The notes under the pieces are model-generated. The model made no database searches and had not been told where the DNA came from. It saw nothing but the letters and a program-made list of their open reading frames with translations. A program made the position numbers and the translations under genes. DNA of 64,000 nucleotides, from contig JADHZB010000326.1 in NCBI GenBank assembly GCA_015657535.1, positions 36,067-100,066 of the forward strand, read 5' to 3'. Origin of the DNA: Nephromyces sp. MM_2019 (lineage: Eukaryota > Apicomplexa > Aconoidasida > Nephromycida). Positions within the stretch are counted from its first letter, which is position 1, and every line of letters starts with the position of its first letter. Shown one piece after another: positions 48,986 through 63,200 of the stretch.

Positions 48986-51900
48986 ATGCACAATTCCAGA
49001 TTACCAAACGCCCAGGACCCTCAACACACTGATTTTTCAAGACTTGTAAATGAATCACACCTGGCAGATTCTTCACATGCTGGAAAGACTTCCTCATTAT
49101 CGTTTTCTGGCACTGGTAGTCATGATGGTGCCTCTATGAAGACTAACATCTCGGATAATCACAGTCAGCGGGGGAGAGGAGGCTCCGGCGTTTTACCAGC
49201 CAGTTTTAATGGATCAGTAGTTCCTCGTGTTGGTAGTAGCGCTGCTGCACCGCTTAATAATGAGGAGAGAAGGAATTCTTCTGCCTTACCCGGCAGGAGG
49301 AATCGATTGAGCTACCTAACAGCTAAGTCAGACTTTAAATATGAGCTAAAATTCTACTCATTACCTCCTGCCCCCAATATTGAGCCTAAGCTTCTCGATT
49401 TTTCTCTTCAAAAAAACATGTTTTGTGACTTTAAGCCTACCCCAATTGACGTCTACAATGGTCCACAGCTATTTTCCGATGTTAACAGAGATTTCACGCT
49501 GCTTCCGACTATGTTGGTCCCTCCTCGTTGCTTTAATGAAAATGGCTCATCAATGTGTGAAATATTTCAATTGCTTAAGAAGAAACCTCCTGAGAGCTTG
49601 GTACCAGAAGTTAGCGGTAGCACATCCATTAGCTCAAGCGAAAAGCTCCGTTCTAGGAGTCCTGGAGGTCTTGATGATTTGGTGGAGATGAATGATGAAA
49701 GTGAAATTCATAGGAAGCGCGCTAAGGTAGTTTCTTTATCTACGGATGAACAACCAACTTCGACTGAAGCAGCTAGTCCAAGTCTTTCTCAGGAAAAGGC
49801 AGCAAAAGACAGAGTGGATGCAGCAGCACAGGGCAAGCCATTACATAGTGCAAGTACAGCCTCACCACCCTTAGGTGTGAGTAAGGAAGCAGGTTTGAGG
49901 ATTTCCTCAGTAAATGCTCCACTGCAGAAGCATTCGGGGATAAGGTCTATTCGCGCAAGTCTTAGGGAAGAAACGCCACTTTCTCGTTGGATGAGTGATT
50001 CTGACTCAATGCTATCAACCCAAGGTTCTCTAGTCTGTACACAGGAGGAGGTGTTAGAACCAGTGGATGACCAGATGCTAATTTCGCCATATAAACAGAG
50101 GAAAGAACTCTCCACGCATCATCGTAGTCATGAGCTCTCTCGTGATCCATTTTCTCTCTCAGAGTTTAGACATCCTACTAAACCTCACTTGAAGTGTGAA
50201 CAGGTTGGTATTAGTAAAAGTTGCATCAAAAAGTAGTTTTTTTAGCAAATTCAATATCTTTCTCTGTTTCATTATTAAAGAAGATAAATTTTTCAAAATT
50301 GCTATTTCTCCACATAGAGAGAAGCAGCAACATAAATATAGTTTTAAGGACTTCATTATATTCTGTATGTTAGTTGTAGTAGTAAGTTTCTCATGGAGCT
50401 CAAATGGCTAGAGGCTGCTGGAATATTTTTTGAATAGAGAGACTGGGAAAATTGTTCATGGGCTGCAAGAAGAGGGATTGATTTATTTTTAGAGGATTTC
50501 TTTGTGGATCAAACGGTAATTCGCCTTATGTTTGGAGCATTTCATGTTATCGAGACTTGTTTATTGAAAATATCGGTGATGCTGATCAACTTTGGGTTTA
50601 AACTGCATGTCAGTTGTGCAGTGATTTCAGCATTAAAAAATACCATTTTAAGGTGGATATGTATCCCTGTATCGAATAAATTCGCTTCCATCTTGAAACT
50701 TTACCAAGCAGGTTTTAATGATGCCATATTAAGGCTAAACCCTGTGATTAATCTGTTTCTATTTCACGGTGTTTTTCGCTGAAAAATGAGTGGTGAGAAG
50801 CGTGTGCTCCTGGGATGCTGTGGCTATCTTTTTTGTATTCAGTACACATGTAGCATTTTGGCAAGTTTGTTGCTTTTTTCACCTTTTTTCTTGGTTTTAA
50901 AACTACTTTTTATTGCAAATTGCGCTGCCTTCACATTCTTGCACTGCACTTTCCGTGATTTGTTGAGAGCTGAGAAACCTCACATTTTGATATATGAAAG
51001 CGTGAAGCTCCAGCTTTTCTCTTAACAGGGAATCACGTGTTTTTCCTCCGCCCGATTATATGACGGTTCACTTTTACTAGACAAGCTTGTAGCTCGCTTA
51101 CATCTCCTCTTTTTTTTTAAACTGGAAAAATCCCCTTTTAGGGGCTATATCTTTTTTTGATACACAGAGCTACTCGATCAGAACTTGTATTCCTTGTCTT
51201 TTGCTGCGTAATGCTTCGCTTTTACTGCCTTTTTCGACGAATAGAACATATCTATGTGGACCAACTTCTTCTTGTCACTTTCTCATCTCTAATTATTCAC
51301 CTATAAAGCACGCAAATTTTTTCGTGATTTGCCTTTTTTGCTGCGCTATCATCATATTATTCACATTAGGCCTTTATCCTTCTATTAATGCGGTATATTT
51401 ATTTGTCAACTGGTGCTCTCACTTCAAATATTATCGACACTTAGGTTATTGAGCTGCTTCCACAACAAAAGCTATGGAGTAGCAAGTATCTTCAAGTTGG
51501 TATGGAACACTCGACCGACAGTAAAGGTGGTGCATTCGAAGTGTCCAATGAAGAGCCCTTATTGTTAAAATTGGCACAGGCATCTCGGAGTGCTGTCAGT
51601 TATACATGCTATCAGAGAGAAACCAATCGGCAGTCAGCGACAGATTCTACACCAACCTCTTGGAATCCTGATGGAGTTTACAATTTTACAAACAATTTCA
51701 CCGCCTCGGTACGTGCTTTCTTTCTACTCTATGCGGTTAAAGTACTGTTTGAGCTCTTTTGGGACCGTCGAAAAACCGTTTGAAATTTCACAGAAATCGG
51801 ATTTTGCATATAAAAAGATTACTTTTTTCAGAAGACAATTGCAGCCTAATGATAAATGACTTTTTGCGTTTACTTTACTAATTTTCTGCATGTGTACTGT

Positions 51901-53063
51901 GTTGTGTATACTAGAAGGTGTGGTTTTGTGTGTGTTACTGCATGGATGTATTAATAGAAATGCTTTTTGAAGTGATTGCGGGTTAATCTAGTACTCTACA
52001 GGCGATTGAGGATGTGGTAGTATTCTATAACCATGATGCTTATGATGACAGTTGATAGTTTGTTGCTCTTTCCATGCTATATACTGAGAGCTGCAAGAGG
52101 TTGAAACACACACATATACGGTGAAACTCACACAGAGAAACTCATACACAGAGAAACTTGCGCACACATCATCCACTACTTCTGCGTGAATAAATTTCCC
52201 TTGGTAAGATTTCTTCAAGCATCATCCAGTCTGCTGTTTCCTTTCTATTTTTGCATGTAGTATTAATTGTTTGGGAAGGTTGACCTTTCAAGGATGCTTT
52301 TCGATAAAATTTGATTAATTAAGAACTGTGAATGTTACAAGATGTTTACCCAGGAATATCGCGTGTGCTGTTTCTAATAAGGAGGGCGTAGCTTAAAAGA
52401 TTTTCCCCGTGTTTTCAGACAAAGTTTAAGGTGTTTCACCCTGCTCAAGAATCCTCAAAATTTTTTAGCTTTTGAAGGTTTTTATCGATTTTAAAGGGAA
52501 TTTTAGTCTATTATAAGCTTTTTTTGCAGCAGTCTAGTTTATCCATGTGCTCTATATTTGAAACGGTAGTACTCATTAGCTTTTATAGTTTTATGGATAG
52601 AATATGCAAATAGGTGATGCATACTTACTCCACTCTCTCCTGTTTCCTGGTATATCTAGTTTTATTTCTCGAGCATTTCCATATTTAAGATAAAAACAGC
52701 CTTTTTTTTGTGCTGCACCGCGTTCTTTTATCCACTTGAATACTTAGAACTTGAGCGTGAGATTGATGTGTGAATGCGTATACTAAAAGACATTGAAATT
52801 ATTTACATATATTTTGATCACGACTGCACAGAATCTATTGATGAGTTCGCATTCTTTAGATTTGTTTGGTTTTATTTTTTTCCCTTCAGTTGCATGAGCA
52901 CGGCAGTAGCGGTGATTATTACTTGTTGGAACTTCCGAATCCTTCTCAAGACTCTTCTAAATGGACTGTCGGGTATTACTTGCCAATCGGAGGTAGGAAA
53001 GTAATCTTTTCCAAGGCAGGAGGAGCGAAGAAGCCTCCAGTACGACTATGTACTACTAGTTAA
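48986..53063 (+). CDS. PAF1: PAF1, subunit of the RNA polymerase II elongation complex PAF1C
   Basis: PAF1 scaffolds the nuclear PAF1 complex, which couples elongation to histone modification. Exons 48986-50203, 51445-51708 and 52890-53063 join in phase 0 and encode 551 residues. Conserved blocks come in family order: LPPAPNIEPKLLDF (residues about 126-139; LPDIPFDPKFL in relatives), FSDVNRDFTLLPT, then a Ser/Glu-rich insertion, SRWMSDSDSMLST (WMRKTEYIST in relatives), VIELLPQQKLWSSKYLQV opening exon 2 ([20 protein letters not shown]), and GDYYLLELP followed by GYYLPIGGRKVIFSKAGG at the C-terminus. Each block alone is weak; the ordered set is convincing. The first donor (GTTGGT) is poor; the second (GTACGT) and both acceptors are good. 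The usual acidic C-terminal tail is absent; the protein ends shortly after the last block. Confidence 0.72.
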
Positions 53064-56000
53064 AAGGTGTTTATGAAGTAACAAGGCTCTATCTTGTGTC
53101 ACCTCGTCTTTTTCACCTTCATAAAGCCAGTAATAACGCAATTAGTTACAAAAAATAAAAATTATTTACAGCTTCCCTCTTTGATGTGAGCATGATGCTG
53201 ATGCTGGTTTATTGTTTCCCTGGAAATAACGAGTAGGATAGAAGAGCTGAGATAACATGTTTTCATGCATGAGCAAGAGAGGCAGTTTTACTCACCTGCT
53301 GTGAGTTTTAGGAATGTCATAGGAGTCTTATGTCTTGCTGTCTGCCGAGGTAGTACCGGTAGTCCTCTGTGGCACTACTGTTTATTGATAGCAGCTGATA
53401 ATAGTTGAACCGTAGGCAGCAGCTACTTTTTAAAAATGACTCGAAGTTGATATTACCCTGTTTTGTAGCGGAAATATTGTGTTCTAGCTATGCTAAATGG
53501 AGAGATTTTTAAGTTTAATGGGCACACTTTGCGGTAATTGCGGCATGGAAAACAGAAATTACTGTTGTCGGCATTACCGTCTCTGCGGCGTCTCTAGAAA
53601 TAGCTGTTGGTTTTATTCCCATTGTGATATAGCTCCTCCTTCAGCATCATCCTTATTGGCGTGAATCACGATTTGATGTGTTCCAGAAAATTAGTCTATT
53701 CATATTTGTGTTTGCCCTGTATGGTGGCGAAAGTCTCGGCAAATATCAAAAGCTACACAGCAGTGCGATAGCATTTTAACCTACACTTTGCATCTCGTCA
53801 GCACAATGAATTAGTGTATAGGTGGTGCTTTGTGAACTGTCTGCGGGGTCCCCCCATTATTTCGTCGAAAAAATGCTGTGTGGATTGCTTGGCGTCGCTA
53901 GAAAAAAAGTTGCAATAATATGAGCTAAGACAAATGGCGAAACGTTGCTTACTGCGGGGTTAACCGTTTTGCAGTTTGGAAACATTAAATTTCGTGAAAT
54001 ATGCGAATGTACGAATAAGATTGCGCTATTACCGTGGTTGAAACTTTTCAATTCATTTGAATATGTGTTACTGTTTTAATTGCGTATTGGCAAATAATTG
54101 CAAACTGGCTTTTATGCGTGGAAGAGCAGCTTGCGGTGGGACAAATTTTGAACGGATTAAGTGCCTAATTTATCAACTCTCTCCTTAGCACATGTCTTTT
54201 TCAAAGGCTTCTTTGAGACGGACGTAACGCGACTACAACCAAAAAGCACAAGGCATTTTTAGCATACAAAAAACTACGCAGAATATGCTGAAAAAGCCTT
54301 AGTTTTAATCTGGCGAAAATTTTGTGGCTCACGCTTTTATTTCTGCTGAAACATTGCTAGCCTCAAATAGTTATGTTTGCATGATAAATCGGCTTGAAAT
54401 CCAAACCCCTAGCTTTCCCAGCTCTTGCAAGGAAAGAAGGTAGCTTGAGGCCCCGTAGACATATTTCGTTGGGACCGCAAAGCGCCAGGGAGAATCTTGG
54501 CAATTGCGCAAGCTTTATGTTGACAGATATGCTTCCCTAGTGTAGATTTTCCTAGTATATTCAAAGTTGAGACATAATCGCGGGAGGTTGGCGTAGTCTG
54601 TCGACGAGGACTCTCGTACCAAGCGGATGGTGCGCGAGAGGGAGATTCCGTAGAAAATTCTCGAGTAATCTTTGTAAGTCGAAAAATAAACCTTTTTCTA
54701 GGATTTTATATGATTATTAGGTTCCGTCGCAGGGATCGTTGCTTCGTGTAGATACGATGTCATTGAGCATAATGCTTTTTTAGCTCAGCATCGGGCTTGT
54801 AAATTTTCCACAATTCCTAGTAATTTTTCGTAAAATTTCCAAAAAAATGTTTGGAAATCTACCAAGCGCAAGAAATTCATAGCAAATACAGATTCATGCA
54901 GCAAGGGGTGTCCGTTTACGCCGTCTCTTTATGTTGAAACATTCAAGCTGGGTCCGCGGGTTTTTCAGCTGGCTGACTAAGCAAAGTTCAAGCGTTTTCC
55001 ATACGTATTACCCCCCCTTATCGTATGATGTTTTCTCCGTAGCAAAGTATTTTTTCGTTAGTCGAGCAGTTACAGTAAGCCTCTGCACCTAAAAGAAAGG
55101 CTGAATAAACCAGACCTTTCCGTCTTGTTTGAGGTAAAAATCGTCAAGTCATCTTGCTTAAGAACAAAGAGTGACCCCTTAAATCTGCTGAAGCATCCAG
55201 TGTAGTGCAGAAAACATAATATACTTCATATCTTCGCAATGACAGCTAAAACTTTAATGCCTCGAGCACAGCAAAACCCAAATTCTACAGAATAGAGGCG
55301 AATCCATGCAGAGGTTGGGCTAGTAAGCACAGTTCTGCCTATCTGGTGCTGCGCAAACCGCGACTAGTGCCCAAAAATGAATGCCTTAAATGCATAGATG
55401 ATGCTCTCTTTGCAGCCAAGTTCAAAGCAACGCATTTCATGAACGCAAAGTGTAGGCTCATATTTTTCTGAGTTAACACAAGCGCAGCGATACGCAATTC
55501 TAGTTTAGCTCCAGCACTCTTTTCTTTGTCTTTTGGATGATGGACCTGCACCCAACTAGATATTATACAGAAAGATTTGCTTCATTCTACTAGGAGAACA
55601 CACTATTGACTTCTTGCTGGAAAAAGACTTCAAATCGAGCATATGCCGTGCTTCTTCTACCAAGATCATTTGAGTAGATGATCAACCCAAATTACGGTAA
55701 ACTTTCGGAAAATAGCTGCATCCGTTCACTTTGTGAAACATCTAAGGAATCATATAATGAAACGGGGCTTATTTCTGCCACTTTCACACACGCAACACAA
55801 AAGGAGCAGAAAATGAAACCTGAACTCCCCTAGAATGTACTTTTTGAACCTCTGGCTACCGATGCAAGTCTTTGGGGTTCAAAAAACCCCGATATGTCAA
55901 TCAATCGTACAAATATATATGTGCGAGAAGATAAGCACGTGTGGAAAAACCTGTTCTGAAGAGATGTCTGCTCTTGTACATATTTATAGTATCGACTAAT

Positions 56001-57218
56001 GTTTCCGCCTAGACAGCAATATTTTTATAGAGCAGTTCTAACTCAATAATCCTGGGAGGCAGAAAGTAACCACGGGTGCACGCACAAGCGTACATCTAAT
56101 TTGACGGGGTCTTAACAAACTTGTTGCAGTTGAGAGAGGCAAAAAGATAAGCTCAACACAATGAGAGACCCCCAAGAAAAAACGTTACCTGCGGTAATAT
56201 AAAGAGTAATACTCGCAGACAAGTACCTTCAATATACAAAGATTTCGGCAAAATCACATCGCATGTGAATGCTCATGATGAGGAAGGACTACAAACACTT
56301 TTCAGCTGAGCCGGGGCCATGCATCTAAATGTAATTGCGTGGGGAGATAAGCAGCGTTGGATAAGATAAGCACTGCAAGTTACTTTGCTTTAAGCAGTAC
56401 CCCCAGCGAAAGCTGGTATGCAACATAAAAATTTGGCAAAGTCTTTCTGAGCCAGGCTGCAATATATACCGCAGTCCTCAGTAACAAAGAGAGAGGAGCA
56501 GAGAAAGGCTGCCGACATCGAGGCGGCAAGCAGCTTCTATCAATGAACAGTGGTTTGCCTCAGAGGAGTTCCATGTAACACATTCGCGAAGTCTCGAGAC
56601 CACTGGTCTATGGGAGAAACTGCTTCGATTATTCCATCCTGCGGGGCATAATTTGAAAAAAAATTATAGAGAGCAAGTATTAGTATGTTGAACTATAGTA
56701 AAAGCCGCATATATTTATACGTCAACGCTGGAGGGGGGTCACTAAAGAGCGAAATTTTGAAAAAATTGATGAGAAGCAGGAGAAAATCAGTTGTTACCAA
56801 CAGAAAAAGCAAAAAGAATCATTACCACAGAGAGGCATTGATTTTCAAAAGGCTTCAAAGAAGACAAAATGACATCCGCAATTATCGACAGATTGAGCAA
56901 GTTTCTTCTGAGAAGTTACGCTATACATCATTATGGAGGTCAAAACACCTGTTCGGCCCTAAAGCAACTAATCAACGATAAAAACCCTCATTAACCTCCA
57001 AAATGCAATATGAAAAAAGGGATTCAAAAGGTGGCGAGTTCTGTAATGATGAGGAGCAATCAAAATAAACAGAAAATTGCCATAGCAGCTCATCATGTAG
57101 GATAACACACCGAATTGGCAACAATAGGAAGATGAGTAGTAGTCTCACGAAGAAAAAAAAGACCATTTTGAGTTTTCCGGAAAAAGTAAATAAAAGCAGC
57201 TACTCTCGCATAAAGTTG
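53064..57218. other. Intergenic between convergent PAF1 and AP-2 alpha genes
   Basis: T-rich to about 54.9 kb, A-rich beyond. Open frames at 55551-55339 (-, basic, following an ATATCTAG acceptor) and 56685-56981 (+, 98 codons, very Lys/Arg-rich, ATG start) are the best candidates for missed exons. I recognise neither. A stretch at 53.30-53.38 kb (-) could be a short terminal exon ending YYLGRQQDIRLL, unsupported by neighbours. Confidence 0.35.
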
Positions 57219-60200
57219 TCAAAGAAATACGTCAATAACGTAATATTTAGTACGCATACACTCCTAGGGTCAAATTTTGAATATTATTCGCAAACAACTC
57301 GCTGATAAAGAAACCCAAGATTGAAGAAAAAAAAAGAATCAACGCAAAAGCTGTAAAAACGAACAAATCACAATTGCGTATCTAAAAAAAGTAAAACTTC
57401 ACATCTCATGAAACCAGCTTAGCTGGATATTTGAAATAAAACCATAAAAAGACAAGAAAAATACGCCATACGCACACATTGGACTGCTTAAAAATTGCAA
57501 AAAAAGCAGCAAACTACACACAAACTAGATGTCATAAATCTTCAAAACATATTTTTATTATATCAGAGCACCCATTAATCTAGAGAATACAGTAAAAATG
57601 GTAAAAAAGCATCTTCATACTAAAAATTTGACAAAAAAACTCCCTCCTCTATGAACACGCCAATTACCTTCACAGAGCTGCACAGGTAGGATGATGGACA
57701 CCTAATCTCCACTCTTGCCTTCGAAAATGTCTCACTGTTTCTTCCTGGAAGAGAGAAAAAATCACTTATAAAGTGCGTTATTCTCACACTAAAAACACCT
57801 AGTAAAGCGATAAAGTGTGCCGTAGCATACATACCACCTTCATTCCGAGAGATCAGAGATACTCCACGAAAAAAAAGTTGCACACACGCTTTTTCTCCGC
57901 GTCAAGAAAGTATAAACAAGAGAATCTTCCGGGAGTCGTGACGCAAAAACCTTCAAAATGCGCTAAATCATCGCTTTTTTCGAGTTTCTGCTGAATTATT
58001 CATAAAAAATTGCAGTTTAGATGAATTTCAGACGAGAGGGAATTGATTGCAACGAAAAACTCCTATATGCCTCTAGGGTGGTGTTTACTGCATTATCCTA
58101 CACTGTATCACTATGCTTTTTGATGCTAAAATCCCAAAGATTTTATCTTTTAGCAAACCGTGAGACACATTTTTCAATCTTCTATACAAGACGTGAACGA
58201 TGAAGAATAACAGTATAAGATATACCATACGAAAATAGCAGTTTCGTACTATCAAACAGCAGAGAGTACGCCATCAATTTCAAGCAGAAAACCGCGTAAA
58301 AGGTGATTTACTTGCATAACGTTAAATCATGTGCGTGTGTGTGTGTGATTTTATAAGCTAAACATCACGTTTTCTCAAGATATTTTATAGCTTCAAGCTT
58401 TTAAGTATTCTTACGACAAAGATAAACAAGAGGAATTCCGTTAAAACAAAGTGTATAGTGCAACAGGAAAAAGCACAAGAGTAGAGCAAGGCACAGCGTA
58501 CAGGACACACAGAAAAGATCAGATAAAAAACGTTAAAGCCTGCCGGTTTTCGCACACAAGAGTGGAATTATTCAACGAATTCAATTAAGACGATTAGCTT
58601 TCTAAAGCTGCCATTGCAAGATTGCCTTCTACTCATTTGAAGGAGAGGTGTAAATAAACAAAAACTTAAAACAGAGAAATCGTAACACACAACTTACGTA
58701 GATGAAGTGCAAAAACAAGTCAAATCAATGGCACATGCTCTTCAAAAAAGCTTTTGCAACACACACATTAATAGTTGCCAACGCTGCTACTGCCTTTGTG
58801 TGTGCTCTTTGCTCAGTGCAAAATAAAATAGTCGAACCGATTAATAGTGTAAACACCGCCTTTATATGCATTCTTTTCTCAGTCCAAAGAGAATAAAGAC
58901 ACACACACACACACACACACCACCGTTGTGTACTATATACTTACCACATTCGAAGAAGACCAAGCAAGTTACGGGCTCAAGAGCTGATCGAATATATTCG
59001 AAACGTCCAGAAGCTAACACACATTTACCAGAAACTGCAACATCTGCGTCTGTGTAGAAACACCCCTTGAAGCTTAGAGTCTGCTTCAACTTCTCAAAGC
59101 CTATAAATCAGGGAATTTATAAACAATATTGCATAAAATTTCCGGAAAAAGTATTGAACATAATAAAAAAGATGTTGTCTTCATCATTTCCAGAGTATTT
59201 CGTGAGTAGAAACATCAAGAGGAAGGAAATAAAGCAAATATTCCAGTAAATACATGAAAGTCTCCACCTACGCTGCATCTTCTGAAGATTAGCGCCATGA
59301 AAAACAGCGGAAAAAACATAGGAGAGGGAGGGATACATAGGAATTTGAGGTGGTGACATCGAAGGTACACACGTACACACACACGCACGCTTATATATGA
59401 GGAATTTCTGAGGCAAATCGTTATGTCGAGGAAGAAGAGAGACAATCTTCAGGAATTGTCTACTGAAGGGAGCAGCAAATCTGCCACTACCAGCTGATAA
59501 AATGGGAAGGCAGAAGTAAGTTTCTTTTCTTTGAAAATGTTAAGTTAGTGGAGAGTAGATTTCATCCCAGGGGGGAGGTGAGTAAAAAGAGAAAGAAAAA
59601 AAGAGCACACACAGGAAGAGGACGAAGCAGAAAAACAAGAAGAAACCCAAAGAAAACAGCAAAATCTGCAGCTGCAGAAACCCTCCAATACGAGTGTAAA
59701 ACCCACCATCAAAGTCGCAGAATCTGTTGTCCATTTCGCACTTGAACTGGAAAGCAAATCACACACAAGAGGGAGGGATATATATAGAAGGAAGAAGATG
59801 TAGAGAAAAGGGTCGAAATCACTACAAAATCACCACAAAACACGTCAAAACGATCGCAGCATACAACCTTCAAACACTTTTTTTCGGCAAAAAAGACGTT
59901 TTCTATGAGGAAGAAACACACATCCCTCTATCATTTTCGATTTCAAACTGATTTATATTAGAAACACACATCTTCAAGGGTTAGACTCTACATGGAAATC
60001 AGACAAAAACGGTGTATAATCAACCCAAAATCACACCAAACACATACACAAGAGTCAACTTACAATAAGTGAGCCCTGCACAAACGTTGAAGATTTCCAG
60101 GTTTTGAAGAATTCAACGGAAGATAGGGTCAGTGATTTACAAAATATGAAGCAGGGGAAAGGCAATCTCAAAGGAAGCATCTTACTGAGACCCTCTGAAG

Positions 60201-63200
60201 ATCTGAATTTAAAGCACATAAAAAAACGCACACACACAGGCAGAAGTCATACAGCACGTCCATTGAACGTTAAGGGGATGAAATGGGTGAATAAGAGGGG
60301 GCATGTCTTGAATGATGTTATGTTTAGTAGGTAAGGTGAAGAGATGAGAGGATTTGAAGAGATAAGAGGAAACAAGATGACAATACACAAGAGGAGGCGA
60401 CAGTATTAGAGATGAAGACACAAGAAAAAATTACACACACGCAAACACACACATATATGCACATTGAGAAGCAGCGATTTTCTCAAAAAAATGAAAAGCT
60501 CTTCCTGCACAATTGCTCTTGCCAGAGGATGCTTCTTCACAAAAACCGGCAGAATAAAAAAAAAGAGAAAAACGTCAAATCATCGCAAAAAAAAATTCTT
60601 TCAAGAAGAAATCATCATCTTCAAACTAACGAGAAGGAAATCTTCAACTCTGGAGAATACTGATAAGTTCCAAGGAGGGGACCTACCCTGTTTATAGAGG
60701 TGACGGCCAAAACATAGAGATTTAAATCGGTAGAATAGGAGAGATATAGTATAGCGGCTAGAGAGTATAGCAGATCTATAGTAGAGTATAGTCAATTTTT
60801 AGTGTAGAATAGCAGATCTATATTATAGCCTAGCATATAGGTGTACTACAGAATAACATATCTCATCACAAAATTAAGAAACCGAAAAAAAGGCAAAAAT
60901 TGGGCAACAAAGCTTAAAAAATGGCGAAAACATCAGGAAAAGACAAAAGAAGAGGAGGGAGTAGACAAAAACCCCATAGACGGCTTCTTCGAAACAAAAT
61001 TACCTTCCATAGAGCATCAATGGTTTTTGAGGTAATAGCGAGGGAATGCTTATATTCTGGTCAATGAACTCAACAGGGGCTGCACACAAAGAATATGCAA
61101 GAAAATAGCAGTCTGCATCTCTTGCGAGGCAAATATAAACTCACAAACACACACGAGCTTCGTCGGAAAAACTGCAAATTAGAAAGAATTTCTTCTTGTT
61201 CTAGCTTTTCTGCTTTTAACTAGAAAGTTCGCATTTAAATCAAAGTAACAATGGAAGTGGATAAAATCTGGTAATAAGGACAAAAAATCCACAAAAAGAG
61301 TAGCAAACATTCGACTATCGTTCAAATCCACGGAGTTACACCTCATTAAAAGGGGCACCAAATGAAAGCATCAAAACTGCTGCATCCAGAGATCACCAAC
61401 GTTATTCATGCACACATACAAAAATATGGTTATAGCTTCAATGAACGACAATATTTTGCAAAGAAAACTGGTAGAACTCACGGCCAGTAGCTCCCACATA
61501 GTCCATCCACATTATAGACAAAGAAAAAACAACAACACAGACACACACGGAGAGTTTGGGAAAACTCCTCAAAAGTGGCAGCAAAAACCGATTTGAAGAG
61601 GAAAGCACACTGATGAGAAGTCACTAAAGACATATGCATGATCTATGCACTTTTCATCAGACACACGCATCATCTATCCCCTCTCCTTCCTACACACACG
61701 CATGATCTCCTTCCTTTCCATCCCAGAAGTTTCTCAAAACTTCAAAAACACTGAAAAACTTGCAGATACGACGAAGAGGCAACTTTCCGCAATCACATAG
61801 GCTGATGCACACAACTACCTCAAATAGCTCAGGGAAATGAAAAAAGTACACACACATCGACACACAAACAAACACAAAACCCTTCCTACCAGTGGAATAG
61901 TTGGGAATCACCTCAACTTGGAAATTGTGCAGAGCTCTGTTTTTTGTTGCGACGAACAGCACAAACCTCGCCTGATTCTTTATGATTTTCGTATTTAAGC
62001 AGATCTGATCGACAAAAACTTAAATTCTTTTAAGTTCAAAGAAATACAGCTTTATAATGTTGATTATTATCTGGTAGCTCTGTGTGCGTGTGTGTGTGCT
62101 TTGGATGTTTCAAGGCTTGGGTACTGTGTGTGGATTTGTGGGGGTGTGTGTGTTTTTTTCCAAATTTGATAGTCTCCAAATCATACATATCTATACTATC
62201 AGAGATGATAAACGCCCATGACTCACAAGAATATTGCACCCTAAAAAAACTGGCAAAAACCAGTAAAAAAATGCCTTGAAGATATGGAGCAGAAGCAGTA
62301 GAAGAAGCCAAAAGATTCGCTCCGTTTATTAGCAGAAACAGCTTTACACAAAGATTTGTTGCCTTCTAGCAGCAGAAGCAAACAAGTTGGAGATGATCCC
62401 ACACACGCACACGCATCAGCACAAAAATTCGCACACATATTAAGCATCCTAGAAAATTCATCAAAGCAAGAAAAAGCCAATAAATTTCAGCGAGTTTTGC
62501 AAGTTTTCCAACATACAGCCATAGTAGCCTAAATGATGTCATCCTAGTGTGTGTGCAAGCAGCAAAAACCTACAGCAGAAACGCAAAAATTCAGCAAGCC
62601 TCACAGTATAATCTTCTGGTGAGCACATACGTGCTTGGCTTGGAATCTTCTTCATGTTTGCATGTACTTCAGTAGTAGGAGCTTATGATGAGGGACTTCT
62701 AATCTACCCATTCATGCCGTGTGCGTGTGTGTGTAGACTTTTCTAATATAGAGCCTAATGCTTTTAAGGAACTTCTCAACATTTTCTTTCATGAAGAAGC
62801 AGAATAAAACGAAAAATCCACAGATTTTCAACAAATTCTTGACATTTTCTTTCATGAAAACATAAGAATTCACGCTTTTTGGTCGACAAAAATCTACAAT
62901 CCCTCCGTTTCAGCAGAAAAAATAAGCGAAAAAACATCAAATATAGACTTACTAAACAGTACTCATCTTGAAACAATACTCCTGTATCTGCTTGAAGCAG
63001 TTTGCAATACTTTATTGAAGTAGCACCTAGGTCTGAGCGATCCATATGATTCATCATCTCAGCAAGGCCACTCAGGTCACGAGCAGAGCCTGCATTCATC
63101 ATCTTCATATTTAAATGAGAAAAATCGCTAAATTAAAGGCATCTTTATCGCAAAAACAGCAGGAGGCACTAGAGTCTTTAATGAATTCCACCCAAAGATG

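Noticed and set aside
55678..55960. Two coding-like (+) stretches separated by TAG
   Set aside because: Lengths of about 40-50 codons with no motif and no convincing splice pair; left as unassigned gap.
59548..59745. Overlapping Lys/Arg-rich (+) frame
   Set aside because: It comes from the reverse complement of a T-rich intron of the (-) AP-2 alpha gene.
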